A stretch of 64,000 nt of DNA from Syncephalastrum monosporum B8922 (lineage: Eukaryota > Mucoromycota > Mucoromycetes > Mucorales > Syncephalastraceae), in NCBI GenBank assembly GCA_000697355.1, contig JNEN01001226.1, forward strand, positions 1-64,000, given 5' to 3'. Position 1 is the stretch's first letter; every line of letters starts with the position of its first letter. Of the stretch, positions 1-10,167 are shown piece after piece. Below the pieces are notes generated by a model. The model was not told the DNA's origin. It saw nothing but the letters and a program-made list of their open reading frames with translations, and did no database searches. Both the position numbers and the translations under genes were made by a program.

Positions 1-368
1 AGAAGACGGCAAGCTAAGTATACATTCAGAAGGAGGTTAGTGTTGTCCAAGACCATGTACTATTGACGCGAGAACTTACTATCATGCACACCGGTGCAGT
101 TGGGGCGGGCAACCGGTGGCAGAGGGACTTATGGGGAACGCAATGGTCTATGTGTTCCACTTCTTATTAGTTTATACTTGTAACCAAAATCCTTTTGTAT
201 ATACTTGCCAGCGTAAGACTTGACCAGGGTAAAGAAGAAGAAGAAGAAAAGTAGACGTGAGAGAAAACAAAAGACCTTTTATGAGAAAGAGTGCGTGTCA
301 ATCGATATTCATGCAAGAACACGGGCAGGCTGTGCCAATGGGAAAGGAGAAGTAAAAGATAAGGACCT

Positions 369-578
369 GACAGGGATTGACGTCGAGTTTTTTTTCCAAG
401 TTTCATAGGTTCCATTGGCTAACCAAGCTATCACGGAATCCACGTTTTACTAATGGGGAAAAAGAGCTCAAAGATATGGTCCCTGACATGGATTGACGTC
501 AACTACCTTTTCGCGTTTCAAAGAATCCATTGGCCTGTTGTTCCATCACGCAGTTCACATTTACCGATGGGGACAGAG
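369..578. repeat. Diverged tandem duplication, two ~95-nt copies
   Basis: Copy 1 (about 369-466) and copy 2 (about 485-578) share, in the same order, a GGATTGACGTC block, a T-rich stretch ending in TTTCA, a TCCATTGGC block, a CATCACG/TATCACG block and an ATGGGGA block. The period is about 115 nt. The copies have clearly diverged, so this is an old duplication or a pair of similar regulatory modules. No terminal repeats or coding content point to a mobile element. Confidence 0.6.
494..501. promoter_or_regulatory. CRE palindrome TGACGTCA
   Basis: The perfect 8-bp palindrome recognised by CREB/ATF-type bZIP factors sits inside copy 2 of the duplication. Copy 1 has the one-base variant TGACGTCG at 378-385. 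No gene is close enough to assign a target, so function is uncertain. Confidence 0.35.
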
Positions 579-869
579 TCCTCATGAAAAGGGTATTGAT
601 GCCATATGTGCTCCACGGAAGACGTGTCAGATATGCAGATTTATATCTGTTCTCTCTATATCTCGATGAATGGCACTCGGGAGATGAAAGGATAAGGAGA
701 ATCACTATAGCCGAGTCATCGTTTGATATGATAGCATATAGCCATACAATGTATGTCAGCTAATAATAGTTACGTATACCTTTGGTAGAGCAGTGCATAG
801 GTCAGACTTCATGGTTTCATAACATGCTGGAACATATAAAAAAAATCGTATCGGCCACCGGCGCATGAT

Positions 870-1090
870 ATGATTCCATAAGACAGCCAGCTTCGCGATC
901 TCTTTGCTACGGTCATTCGTAACCCTTCAAGCTGCGTCTTTTGCGGCTGAGCCCCTTCGCGTGCAACTATAGGTCATCACAACTTGCACTTGTTCTTCGG
1001 GTATCTCCTGTCCGAGTCGAAAGCTAGCTTGGGCTGGAGGCCCCAGATCCCTTTGTCGGGGGGTTCGTACCCAGTTACCGGTAGGAACAT
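870..1090. other. GC-rich, potentially structured block of unknown nature
   Basis: This stretch is noticeably richer in G+C than its surroundings. It contains inverted pairs such as GTGCAA/TTGCAC (about 961-989) and a G-run followed by GTACCC. I could not fold it into a tRNA, 5S, SRP, RNase P or spliceosomal RNA. It may be an unrecognised structured RNA or a relic; this is a weak call. Confidence 0.2.
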
Positions 1091-2534
1091 TGAGTGAATA
1101 TTATGTTGCAAGACTTTCCTCTATGTGTATGCATATATACATACCGTATACAGTATGTAGATACCGAATACATGCAACCTGTATGTCATTAAAAGGACGA
1201 CGTGTATGATGGTATATGTAGATAACGATGGTGCTATTTTGTCTATTCTATGCAACACTTGTAGAAAGCAATTGTAACTTTGAGAATGTAAGAATTTTAA
1301 TATCTGGGATTTTGGGCTGCTAAACAGGAAAAAAAGAGCTATGCTACTATATATAAACAGTTATTTCACAACGCGCCCGACAGTGGGTTGCTGAGTATCA
1401 CACGTGGGTGTACAACACTTCCAATAGAATGGCGCTAGGCACACTCCTTCGTCTTTCGAAACACGACAGGCGGGGCCATTAGCTTGTGATATATCCATCG
1501 ACCTGCATATGAGCTGATCGGGATAAATCATAGGAAGGGCGTATTTGTTTTGGTAATATTTCCTTTAAGATATGTTGATCGGTATCCGATTATTTTTCAG
1601 AGTGATGGCTTATATCAAAACCCGATCGATTGTGAATAGACTGTGGTTGATAAGCCCTTACCCATTCAGCGCAGCGTATTTCCTCACCAATCCAGCGGTA
1701 GTTGCCATCCATAGATTTTTCTCAAGTCTAATACGATTAGAGTCGCTTTAAACCTTGAGGAACTTCTCTTAATGGCAAAGACGAAGACCCGCTTGCAACT
1801 CATTATGTGCTAAACATTTATGTATTCAAGTCCGTCATTACTTACCCGTATCGTCCCATATAAAGCTGCGCATGGGAGTTGAAAGCAATGGAGTTTACTA
1901 TCATGATCTGGTATTTTCACTCTACTGTTGCGTGCATTTGCCTATTGAACTGTACACAACAAGCTGTCATCAACTTTTTAACTTGTGTTTCAGTTTCGAC
2001 TTGAGCAGGCCGTGTAACCATGCCACACAACACAACATACCTAATTGATCACAGCCACACATATACATGGTGGATTAACTATGATATTGTGATCGCGCAG
2101 TCAGTTTTGTTTCGGCACATGTAAGGAGGTATCTTTTTGCAACCCATGTGTGACGAGAAAATGCGAGAAAAAAGATCATCATCACAAGGATAACTCTTTT
2201 TCGCGCGTGAAGAAGAAAAAGGTCGGCCCGCTGTTGTGCGATAGATAAATCCAAGAAAAGCGAAAGCTTATTACGATTTTTTTGTGACAGGAACGTCATA
2301 ATTCCTAGACTGTGTCAACCTATGTCATGACGGTATGATTTCAGTCCTCTTATCGTGACTTTTTCTCGCCTCCTGGCAGCAAACTTTTATTTATCAGATG
2401 ATGATCCGCTATGTGGCTCGAAGCAAATTTACCTTTGTAATGTACCAGATGTGTATTAAGTGATGCAAATATTTTATACCATAGAATATGCAGGTGCACA
2501 CAAACAGGCACAACTAAGAAGCAGTAGCCACCGG

Positions 2535-2897
2535 CTATCGGAAACCGATCTTCTCATTCACCAAAGCCGACACGGGTGGTCGGATGCGAGATTCACGCGA
2601 CTTTACACCAATGATGGGCGCTGAAGCATAGAATCTCATGACAAGAGCGGAATTGCAAAAAAGTGCTGCACTGACCACCTGAAGAATAAAAAGAACCCCC
2701 CATCCATTTGCATGTGAAAATGAAAGGTAGGAAGAAAAGCAAAATGATGAAGCAGAGAGCTCGTTCGTGACAACCTGATTTGGAGAGTATCCACGGATGG
2801 TTCTGCTTGGGCTCAGATAATTTGGGTTATTGGTACGGGCACCCTTTATTTTTTGTAGCACCCTTTTTGCAGCTTGGTTTCCTTCCACTTGCCACAT
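2535..2897 (-). CDS. Possible small membrane protein, one intron
   Basis: A small spliced gene is plausible: exon 1 is 2897-2775 and exon 2 is 2678-2535, giving 88 residues. The 96-nt intron has GT at 2774-2773 and a strong pyrimidine tract ending in TTCTTCAG. Its length is a multiple of three with no stop, so the unspliced frame also stays open (120 residues). The predicted protein has a basic first half and one hydrophobic segment (VVSAALFCNSALVM) near the middle. I do not recognise the family. It lies head to head with the perilipin gene, 137 bp away. It could be a chance open frame. Confidence 0.3.
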   Translation of the reverse strand: MWQVEGNQAAKRVLQKIKGARTNNPNYLSPSRTIRGYSPNQVVTNELSASSFCFSSYLSFSHANGWGVLFILQVVSAALFCNSALVMRFYASAPIIGVKSRESRIRPPVSALVNEKIGFR

Positions 2898-3034
2898 TTT
2901 TCACATGGTTACTGTGTCAAAGAGGGATAAAAAGAAACAGAAATTTTGCCGCTTTCATTTTTTTCTTCTTTTGTTTACGCAACTGACTCTTCTCTCATCT
3001 TTTTCTCACGTCGCGCATTCTCCATTCTTTTACT

Positions 3035-4219
3035 ATGGCCAGAAACCATCAACAGCAGCGTCGTGCACAAGGTATAGCCGCATTCGATGAAACAAAGCTA
3101 CCTTTTCCATTAATTACCCGACTTTTTTTTTTCCACACAATAGACAAACCAACAAAAGAGGAGACACGAAAGACAACCCAGCAACCTCGCTTCGTGCAGC
3201 GCGTTTCTTCGATCCCACTCGTCCAGGAAAGCTTTTCGACCGTGTCGTCGTATGCGAACGGTACTTCGATCGGACGTTTTGCTCTGACCAAAGCCAACTC
3301 GACACTGGAAAATGTTTCCAAGTACCAACCCCGTTCGGTGCAGACCTACTACGAGAGCTACTTGCAGCCCCACCTCGAACGCGCGGACGCTCTCGGCTGT
3401 CGTTCGCTCGATTTGATTGAGCAGCGCTTCCCTGTTGTCCAGAAAAGCTCAACCCAGGTCGCCGAGAATGTGCGCGGCCGCTGGACACAGTCCCGTGAGG
3501 CCGTCACTGCGCCGGCCCAGAACGCTGCAAAGGAGGCTAACCGTCGCCTTGCCCTCGTTGTGGATAATGTGGAAGCTACCCTCGAGCGCTATCTGCCTTC
3601 ACCGACAGATGAGAACGCCAAGTCGACCACGACGACTGCCGATGCCGAGAGCCAGAACCAGGCGCTCCGTGCCTACCGCCTGCTGAACGCGGCCTCGACC
3701 CGCCTCGGCCAACGCGTCTCGAGTCAAGTCTCGCTAGAGGCTGCCACCGCCAATGTCCAGGCTCTTCAGGCTACGCTGCGTGAGTCTGCCACGGTGTATG
3801 CTATCGCTGCCTCGGAGCGTCTCCCTCCCAGCGTGCGTGAGCGCGTGCAGGTCCTGCACACCGCCACCTCGGAGCGTCTCATTGCGCTTCAGAACCAGGT
3901 CTCGGCTCAGATCGCCGGTCTTTCTGGCTACGTCAAGTCGAGCACGACCACCCCTGACTGGCTCAAGGCCCGTGTTCAGTCTCTTGTAGACATTGCCTCC
4001 AAGCAGTACGAGCTTGTTCGCTCGCAGTACAGCCGCACTGATATCTCGACCCTCGAGAAGACCCGCGCCGTCGCCCAGGGCATCCAGGACCAAGTTCTGC
4101 CTGTACTTCAGACCCTTCAGTCTCAGCTGCAGTACTATGATCCCCGCGAATATCTGCGCCTCAACAAGTCCCCACAAAATGCTGAAGTTCCCCAACAACA
4201 GCCTGTGGCTGCTCAGTAA
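3035..4219 (+). CDS. Perilipin-family lipid-droplet protein
   Basis: Perilipins coat lipid droplets and control access of lipases to stored triacylglycerol. The conserved N-terminal perilipin block is clear (FVQRVSSIPLVQESFS, then the STLENVSKYQP segment), followed by long amphipathic helices rich in Ala, Glu, Gln and Arg, as in the fungal CAP20/MPL1 branch. There are two exons, 3035-3071 and 3144-4219, for 370 residues. The 72-nt intron (GTATAG...AATAG) is in frame and has no stop, so a retained form would add 24 residues. The start was chosen as the first ATG after a pyrimidine-rich leader. The C-terminus ends in a Gln-rich tail. The family call is firm; the subfamily name is inference. Confidence 0.85.
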   Translation: MARNHQQQRRAQGIAAFDETKLPFPLITRLFFFHTIDKPTKEETRKTTQQPRFVQRVSSIPLVQESFSTVSSYANGTSIGRFALTKANSTLENVSKYQPRSVQTYYESYLQPHLERADALGCRSLDLIEQRFPVVQKSSTQVAENVRGRWTQSREAVTAPAQNAAKEANRRLALVVDNVEATLERYLPSPTDENAKSTTTTADAESQNQALRAYRLLNAASTRLGQRVSSQVSLEAATANVQALQATLRESATVYAIAASERLPPSVRERVQVLHTATSERLIALQNQVSAQIAGLSGYVKSSTTTPDWLKARVQSLVDIASKQYELVRSQYSRTDISTLEKTRAVAQGIQDQVLPVLQTLQSQLQYYDPREYLRLNKSPQNAEVPQQQPVAAQ

Positions 4220-4455
4220 ACGTGCACATGCACGGCAGCGGATGGTTGCAATGTCTTGATATCCTCTACTATTCGATTTACCATGAGCTACATCTTTTTG
4301 CCCTTCATTTCTTCTTACTCACCTCTTTTAACCCCTTTTTTCTACATCCTTATTGATACAATATTCTCAACACACATACTTCACGTCTCTATCGATATAA
4401 AAGTTCATTATATATGTAATTCTTATATCATAAGCTATCTCGATGTAAGCTTTAT

Positions 4456-6624
4456 TCAAGTACTCTTATTTGGTGGGGTAGTTGCGGTATCCAGGGCGGT
4501 ATCGATGGAAAAGTTCGTTATCTGGGGCAAATAAGCTGAAGAGCTGAGGTCGAGGACATAAATTTCGTCATAGAAGCGCTTGCCATCAAAACCGCCGAAA
4601 AGAAAAAGCCGACCGTCGTGCAAGACCATACTGTGATATCCACGAGGTGAAGGAGGAATGCCATACACTTTGCGTGTCTCCCATGCCATGTTTGCTACAT
4701 TACCAGGTGAATAAAAAGAGAGAATGTATGAATCTCCTGGAATCATATCGTAGTTTGTGCAGGCTCCGGTCGTTCTACTTACCGACATTGAGGAGAAGCA
4801 GATCGTTGCAGTAATGTTTGCCATTGTGGCCACCTGTCACAAAGATGTACGACCCGACACTTGTCGCAGCGTGCGACAGTCGTTGGGGCACAAAATCCAA
4901 CCCTGCCGATATCCCCGTTTCTACCTCGCTCCATCTCCGCGTCACTACAGGTAGTAAAAGGGGACAACTATCAGCCACAAGCTCGCAAGGCCAAAGCGCA
5001 CTTAGTCAATAAATATTACCGAGATCGAGGATGAAGACATCACCAAAACATTCCTGGCCATCGCTACCGCCAAAGACGATAAACTTGTCGTGGACGAGGG
5101 TACCAGAATGGTATCCACGGGGGGCCATGGTGGTTGCTGTGGTATCGACATTGGCCCAGGTCATCGTTTCAAGATCCAACCGGTGCAAGTCACTGAGGGG
5201 TCGCTGTCCGTCTCCGCCTGCAAAGATGTACAACCCGCCTCGCCAGACAAAACCAGAATGTGCGCGTCTAGGGCATGGTGTGGGGCCCTTCGTCTGGGGT
5301 CGACTCCACACAAGAGAATCTGTGCGTCATTTGACAAGGTTAAGTGCATTACACAAAATAAACTTTATGCTTGGCCTTACCAGTGTCGAGCACATGAAGA
5401 GCACTGGAATAGCTGTTGGCATCTCCGCCGCCAAAGACATAGATCTTGGTGGAGGAAACACTTGGCGCATCCTGAGGCGTCACGACGACGGCACAATGGG
5501 CGCGTGAGGGTGTGGGCCGGTCATCGCCATGCACGTGCGGTTCCATCCACTTGAAAGTGTCTATTTTGGTTTTGTTTGTTCATCAATTGATATGGAAGCT
5601 GTGCAAAAGAGGAAAGAAATGGATAACGTACCCAGTTCAAGGATGTAAAGCGTATCAAGGCACCCACGACTGTCTGTACCACCAAAGACATACATCAAAT
5701 CTCCCACCACCACGCTGCTGTGTGCCCGTAATGCGCGCGGGAGAACACCATGGACAGTGGGTCGTGACCAATACATAGCAGGTGCAGGCGCTGGCATGAC
5801 ATTGATGTCCTTGCTGAGGACGAGATTGGTGATATTTACTTTACGCCGTCTACTGTTGCTCTTCATACTGTTGTTTTTGTTGGCACTGGTGGATGCAGAG
5901 GGCGTTAAAGGGGGTTGCGTAGGGATGGGAGAAGCAGGGACAGTTGTAGCTGAAAAAGATCGCATCACGGGTGCTGCTGAAGGGATACTACTAGAGGGCG
6001 GTGGTCGGGATCCTGGCTGTTGTAAAGCTGTAGGAGATGCGGACTGGTCTGCTGGAGGAGGGTGTTGTATGCGTATGTGGATGCGAATAGTATATAGACG
6101 GACACGGTGTCAATGTTTTTTATTTTCGTCGCTTTTCTTTTATATACCGAGATTGATTGCTTTAGACTTTTTAGTTGAGCGCGGGGCAGCAGAGAGACCA
6201 GTGAGCGGACCAGCCGCTGTGGATGTCTCCTCTTCCGGTACGGGTGTCATATCGGGTGGCCTGTAGAATTATAACAACAACCACACCGTCGGTTCGCATT
6301 TCTCTCATACAGACGTTCATTGGGCTCTTGCCATTATTACCGTGAAACAAGCGTATCCACCGGGGATGTGTTTGCTATGGAACTGGACGCGGTATTACTG
6401 CTAAAGTGCACGGAGGTAGTGCTCTGTTGGGGGGACGATGCCCCAGACGAAGAGGAGGATGAAAGTGAAGTATTGGAGCGTCGACTGCTGGCAGTTGTCA
6501 TGATGGTGTTGCTGCCCGACGAAAGTGACCGTCGCACCCGCGACATAATACCACTGCTACTATGATGGTGAGGCACCGTCAACGAAGAAATAAGGTCCTC
6601 TCGAAAAGAAGAGCTACCCTGCAT
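4456..6624 (-). CDS. Kelch-repeat protein with Ser-rich N-terminus
   Basis: Kelch repeats form a beta-propeller for protein binding. Seven exons join in phase: 6624-6341, 6260-6148, 6051-5632, 5560-5381, 5319-5020, 4944-4783 and 4694-4456, giving 565 residues. The first ~230 residues are Ser/Thr/Pro-rich low complexity. After that come repeated blocks of the form R-x-H(S/A), then a YVFGG/YIFAGG/FIVFGG/FVTGG/FLFGG strand, then a (L/V)LD or LEL strand followed by W. Every intron in the propeller half interrupts the last strand in phase 1, so exons match repeats. The partner is unknown; Tea1/Kel1-type polarity proteins and galactose-oxidase-like propellers are the nearest ideas. The start at 6624 is the least certain part: an upstream ATG at 6777 with its own intron is possible but I could not join it in frame. 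Confidence 0.8.
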
Positions 6625-6880
6625 GCAAATGAAAGTATAAGACACAAAAATAAAAAATAAAAAATAGGGAGAAAAGGAGAGAAACAAAAAAAGTGAAAAA
6701 GAAAGAGTAAAGAAAAAGAGAATGGAAAGGAGCGTGACACCTGCTTTCTCACTTGCCCTATCTTCTACTGACTCCACTGATTGAGCGTGTGTATTGCTTT
6801 CTCTTTAGCATTTCCAATTTTGAGGAACACAAACTTTATTCTTTCCCACCCTGTCTGCATGACATCCGCGGGACAGTGGA

Positions 6881-8423
6881 TCACCGCCGCTTTTTATTAA
6901 ACTTCTTCTTCTTTGGCTCCCCGTTTTTCTCCTCCAGATCATGATCATCTTCGTCATCCTCAGTGGCCTTGCGTGAGCGCTTAGTGCGCTGGTTAAAGTC
7001 TTTCAGCTCCTGCGTGGCGATACGATTGGCATCCATCACGCGTTCCTGAAGCAACATCACATTGTCTTTTTCGGCCGGGTATCCATCCAACTTGCGACCC
7101 AGATCCTTTTCGATACGCTGAATCACCTCGACATCGTACTGTGTTACAAAAGTGATTGACTTGCCAGAGCGACCTGCACGAGCAGTACGACCCACGCGAT
7201 GGATGTAATCCTTAGACGAGAGTGGTGTATCATAGTTGATGACAATGTCGACAGCAGGAATATCCAGACCTCTGTGAACGGATTAGGCCGTGAATCAAAA
7301 GAGATCATCTATCTTATTCTTACCTGCTCGCGACGTCGGTGGCGACCAAGATATTGCGCGTGCCGGACTTGAATTTTTGCAGAGCAGAGAGACGCTTTTC
7401 CTGTTTCAACTGACCGTGCAAGGGGATTGCGGCCATATTGAGAGCGCGCAGCATGAGTGAGATGCGCTGAGTGTCGTTGCATGTACGTGTAAAGATGATG
7501 GTAGAGTTGCCGGCGAGTTCGTTGAGGAGATAGACAAGGTAGCAATCCTTGTGCTTTAGCGGAAAGAAAAGATAGTATTGCAGCAATGTCTTGACGGTGG
7601 CGTACTTTTCAGCGACTTCGACCTTGACAGGTTTTTGCAAACTGGCACGCTGCAGCTTGGCAACCTTGGTCGTCATGGTGGCCGAAAACAAAAAGGTGTT
7701 GCGCTCGCGGGGAATGACACGCAGGATTTCATCAATCTTGGGACCAAAGTCCATGTCCAGCAGACGGTCAGCTTCGTCCATGATCAAATACTTTAGTTTC
7801 TTGAGGTTGAATCCTTTTGTGTTTTCAAGATGATCGACAAGACGACCCGGAGTGCAAACGATGATGTGCGGCTTTTTTGACAAGGCAATGGCTTGGGTCA
7901 TCATATCCATACCGCCCACAATGACAGCACAGCGCACACCGATCACCGAACCAAGCGCCTCGAATGTTTCTGCAATCTGATATGCCAGCTCTCTTTGACA
8001 GGGTGAGTTACCGGACTTATGTCCCCTTTCCCGCTTTTACCTGGTGGGAGCCATAACACAAGCATAGAAAGCTTGTGGGTTATCCCACAAACGTTGAATG
8101 ACAGGCAACGCAAAGGCAGCCGTCTTGCCTGAACCTGTCTGAGCCAGACCGATAATGTCTTTGCCCTCGAGCGCATAAGGAATGGATTGCATTTGGATTT
8201 CGGTCGGGTGAGTGAATTTGAGCTTCTCGCAGGCTTCGCAGAGTTGAGGGATAATGCCCTGTAGAACAGAATTAACAATGGATCTGTTGATCTACAGTCT
8301 GAAGTCTGATCAACCCGAGATCAAGATACTTACGAGTTCGGCAAACGTAGTCTCCTCGGGTTTCTTCTTGGACAGGGCATCCATGTCGACCGCAATGGGC
8401 TGCATTTCGTCGATCTTGGGCAT
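6881..8423 (-). CDS. RRP3: DEAD-box RNA helicase, RRP3/DDX47 type
   Basis: RRP3 is a nucleolar ATP-dependent helicase needed for 18S rRNA maturation in the small-subunit processome. Four exons (8423-8334, 8258-8041, 7992-7324, 7271-6881) give 455 residues, the usual length for this family. Visible motifs: Q-motif around 45-57, motif I AQTGSGKT at 69-76, PTREL at 101-105, DEAD at 175-178, SAT at 206-208, [11 protein letters not shown], and [13 protein letters not shown] near the end. A Lys/Arg-rich tail ([10 protein letters not shown]) fits nucleolar targeting. The segment DVEVIQRIE with a downstream QERV is typical of RRP3 rather than other DEAD-box groups. Introns are 48-75 nt. It is transcribed divergently from the verprolin gene. 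Confidence 0.92.
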
Positions 8424-8598
8424 GTCACCAAATAAAATAGGGTTGAAGAAATAAAAAAAAATAGTTGTTTGCGGGACCTGTGCGCATTGTTGTAAACGCT
8501 GTTTGTGGTTCAAATCGGGGATTGAAAATGCAAATGATGAAAAGTAAAGGCTGCACGCGCTCAGATTTCGATTCTTGGCTCTTTCTATTCTTTTCACG
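8424..8598. promoter_or_regulatory. Shared promoter of RRP3 and the verprolin gene
   Basis: Only 175 bp separate the start codons of two divergent genes, so both promoters and 5' leaders must fit here. The strand feeding the verprolin gene has a pyrimidine-rich leader (TCTTTCTATTCTTTTCACG) just before its ATG. No clear TATA box is visible on either strand. Confidence 0.55.
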
Positions 8599-10086
8599 AT
8601 GGACAAGGGACTTTTGGCCGACATTCACAAAGGCAAGCGCCTAAAGAAGGCGGTTACCAACGACCGCTCGGCTCCTCAGATAGGAAGTAAGTTTTTTGTA
8701 TAGGCCTGTGCCGAGATGCGAGACTCGCCTTGCTTATATATTAAACAGATTCAAAACCAAGCGGACCGTCATCTGGAGGATCGATGGCACGTCCCCCGAT
8801 CCCGGGTGGAGGCGGCCTCGGCAGTGCGTCACCTTCTGCACATAGTCTGGGCGGCGGCGGCAGTGCATCCAGCCAAAGTGCAAGTGCTCCTAGCCTTGGG
8901 GGTGGTCCTCAGCTAGGCGGCCTTTTCGCCGGTGGCATGCCAACCCTCCGCAAGACTCGGGGTGCGGCTGTCGAGACCGGTCGTGGTCAGGCGCCCGCTG
9001 CCCCTTCGCCTCCACCACCCGCACCGCCTGGTAAGTCCTTCTAGCTCGAGTCTGATCTTGCTTGGTCTGCTTGGTCCGTATTCTTATGCTGACTATCGTC
9101 ACAGCGGTGCCGAGTCCAGCCAGCACGGGGGGTTCAGTTACTTCGCGGTTCAAGCCCCAGCAAAGCAGCACATTGCCCCGCTCCTTCAAAGCACCACCGC
9201 CAATCCCAGGACGTACTGCTCCCTCCGCACCACACGCTGCTCCTCCACCACCACCTCCACCTCCACCGCCGCCGCCAGCATCCGGGGGTGCTCCACCTCC
9301 ACCTCCACCTCCACCACCTCCCCCGGGCGGCTCACCTGCTGCCTCCCACCTTTCCCCGCCTGCGCTTCCAGGCCGAACACGTTCTACTAGCTCACCTCAG
9401 AGAGCTGTGCCACCGCCGCCCCCGCGTGCAGTGCCTCCACCTCCACCGCGCGCGGTTCCTACACCACCTGGCAGCCCGGCACGCCCTGGCTCTGCTAAGC
9501 CAGGTGGCAGTCCTGCACGCGCCGTGCCCCCCGTGCCTATTGCTGCCAAGCCGCCAAGCCTGGCTGCCCCCAGTCTCGCGGTGCCTCCCCCTCTGCCACC
9601 AGGAAGACAGCGCTCCTCGTCCACATCGTCTTCGCCTGCAGCTCCTCCGCCGCCGCCTCCACCGCCACCGCCGCCCGCACCGGGTCCAGCAGCAGGCGGT
9701 GCTCCACCACCTCCGCCACCGCCTCCTCCGGTACCAGGCATGTCTCCCAAACCTGCTTCTCCCGCAAGGCCTCCCGCACCACCTGTGCTCTCACACGTTA
9801 CTAGCACGCGCTCACCCCCGAGGCAATCATTACCACCACAACCACAGCCACAGCGCAATGTGGAACCACCCTCCGTCGAAGGCGGTGGACGATTCAACTT
9901 TCGACGCATGTCTGAGTTGCCTAAACCACGTTCGGTGCGCGCGGGCGTCCGCAAAGTGTATCCTAGTGGAGAGCAGCGCGGCAATGGTATGTACAAAAGT
10001 CACAAAGGTTCGAGATACGGTAAACTGACGAACGACTGCTTTCATATGAAATAGCTTATCCATTGGATTATGCAAGCATCCATTGA
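8599..10086 (+). CDS. VRP1: WIP/verprolin-like actin regulator
   Basis: Verprolin/WIP binds actin and the WASP protein to drive Arp2/3-dependent actin assembly at endocytic sites. Four exons (8599-8686, 8749-9030, 9105-9986, 10055-10086) give 427 residues. The first ~27 residues form a WH2 actin-binding motif (LLADIHKGKRLKKAV). Gly/Ser-rich linkers and long proline runs that would bind profilin and SH3 domains follow. Near the C-terminus is an RFNFRRMSELPKPR segment matching the WASP-binding end of the WIP family. The last exon is only 32 nt (ending ASIH) and is needed to remove an intron that would otherwise be read through. ARP3 and capping protein beta lie ~30 kb away in the same window. 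Confidence 0.85.
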
Positions 10087-10167
10087 TCACTTTTATATAC
10101 CAATTTTTCCTTGTTTTTATGCGGAAATAGACGTATTTTCTTTTGCTGGGATATTCAGCGGGTAAAT

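Larger units (their letters stand above)
1..2534. other. Intergenic region without a clear gene
   Basis: No open frame here shows a recognisable family or a convincing set of splice sites; the frames present are short and have no codon or motif signal. The stretch is mostly AT-rich. It holds the tandem duplication at 369-578 and a GC-rich block around 870-1090, both listed separately. Confidence 0.6.

Noticed and set aside
1020..1085. Possible tRNA-like TTCG loop in the GC-rich block
   Set aside because: The G-run/TTCGTA/CCC stretch does not form a 5-bp T stem with a 7-base loop, and no acceptor or anticodon arm could be placed.
5757..6266. 169-residue plus-strand frame over the Kelch gene
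   Set aside because: It overlaps Kelch exons in antisense; its composition (Gly/Val/Leu) is explained by the Ser/Pro-rich coding strand.
7578..7833. Two overlapping plus-strand frames within RRP3
   Set aside because: Both are shadows of the helicase exon on the opposite strand.
9397..9996. 199-residue Gly-rich frame antisense to the verprolin gene
   Set aside because: It is the mirror of the proline-rich repeats (CCN codons read as GGN) and has no other signal.
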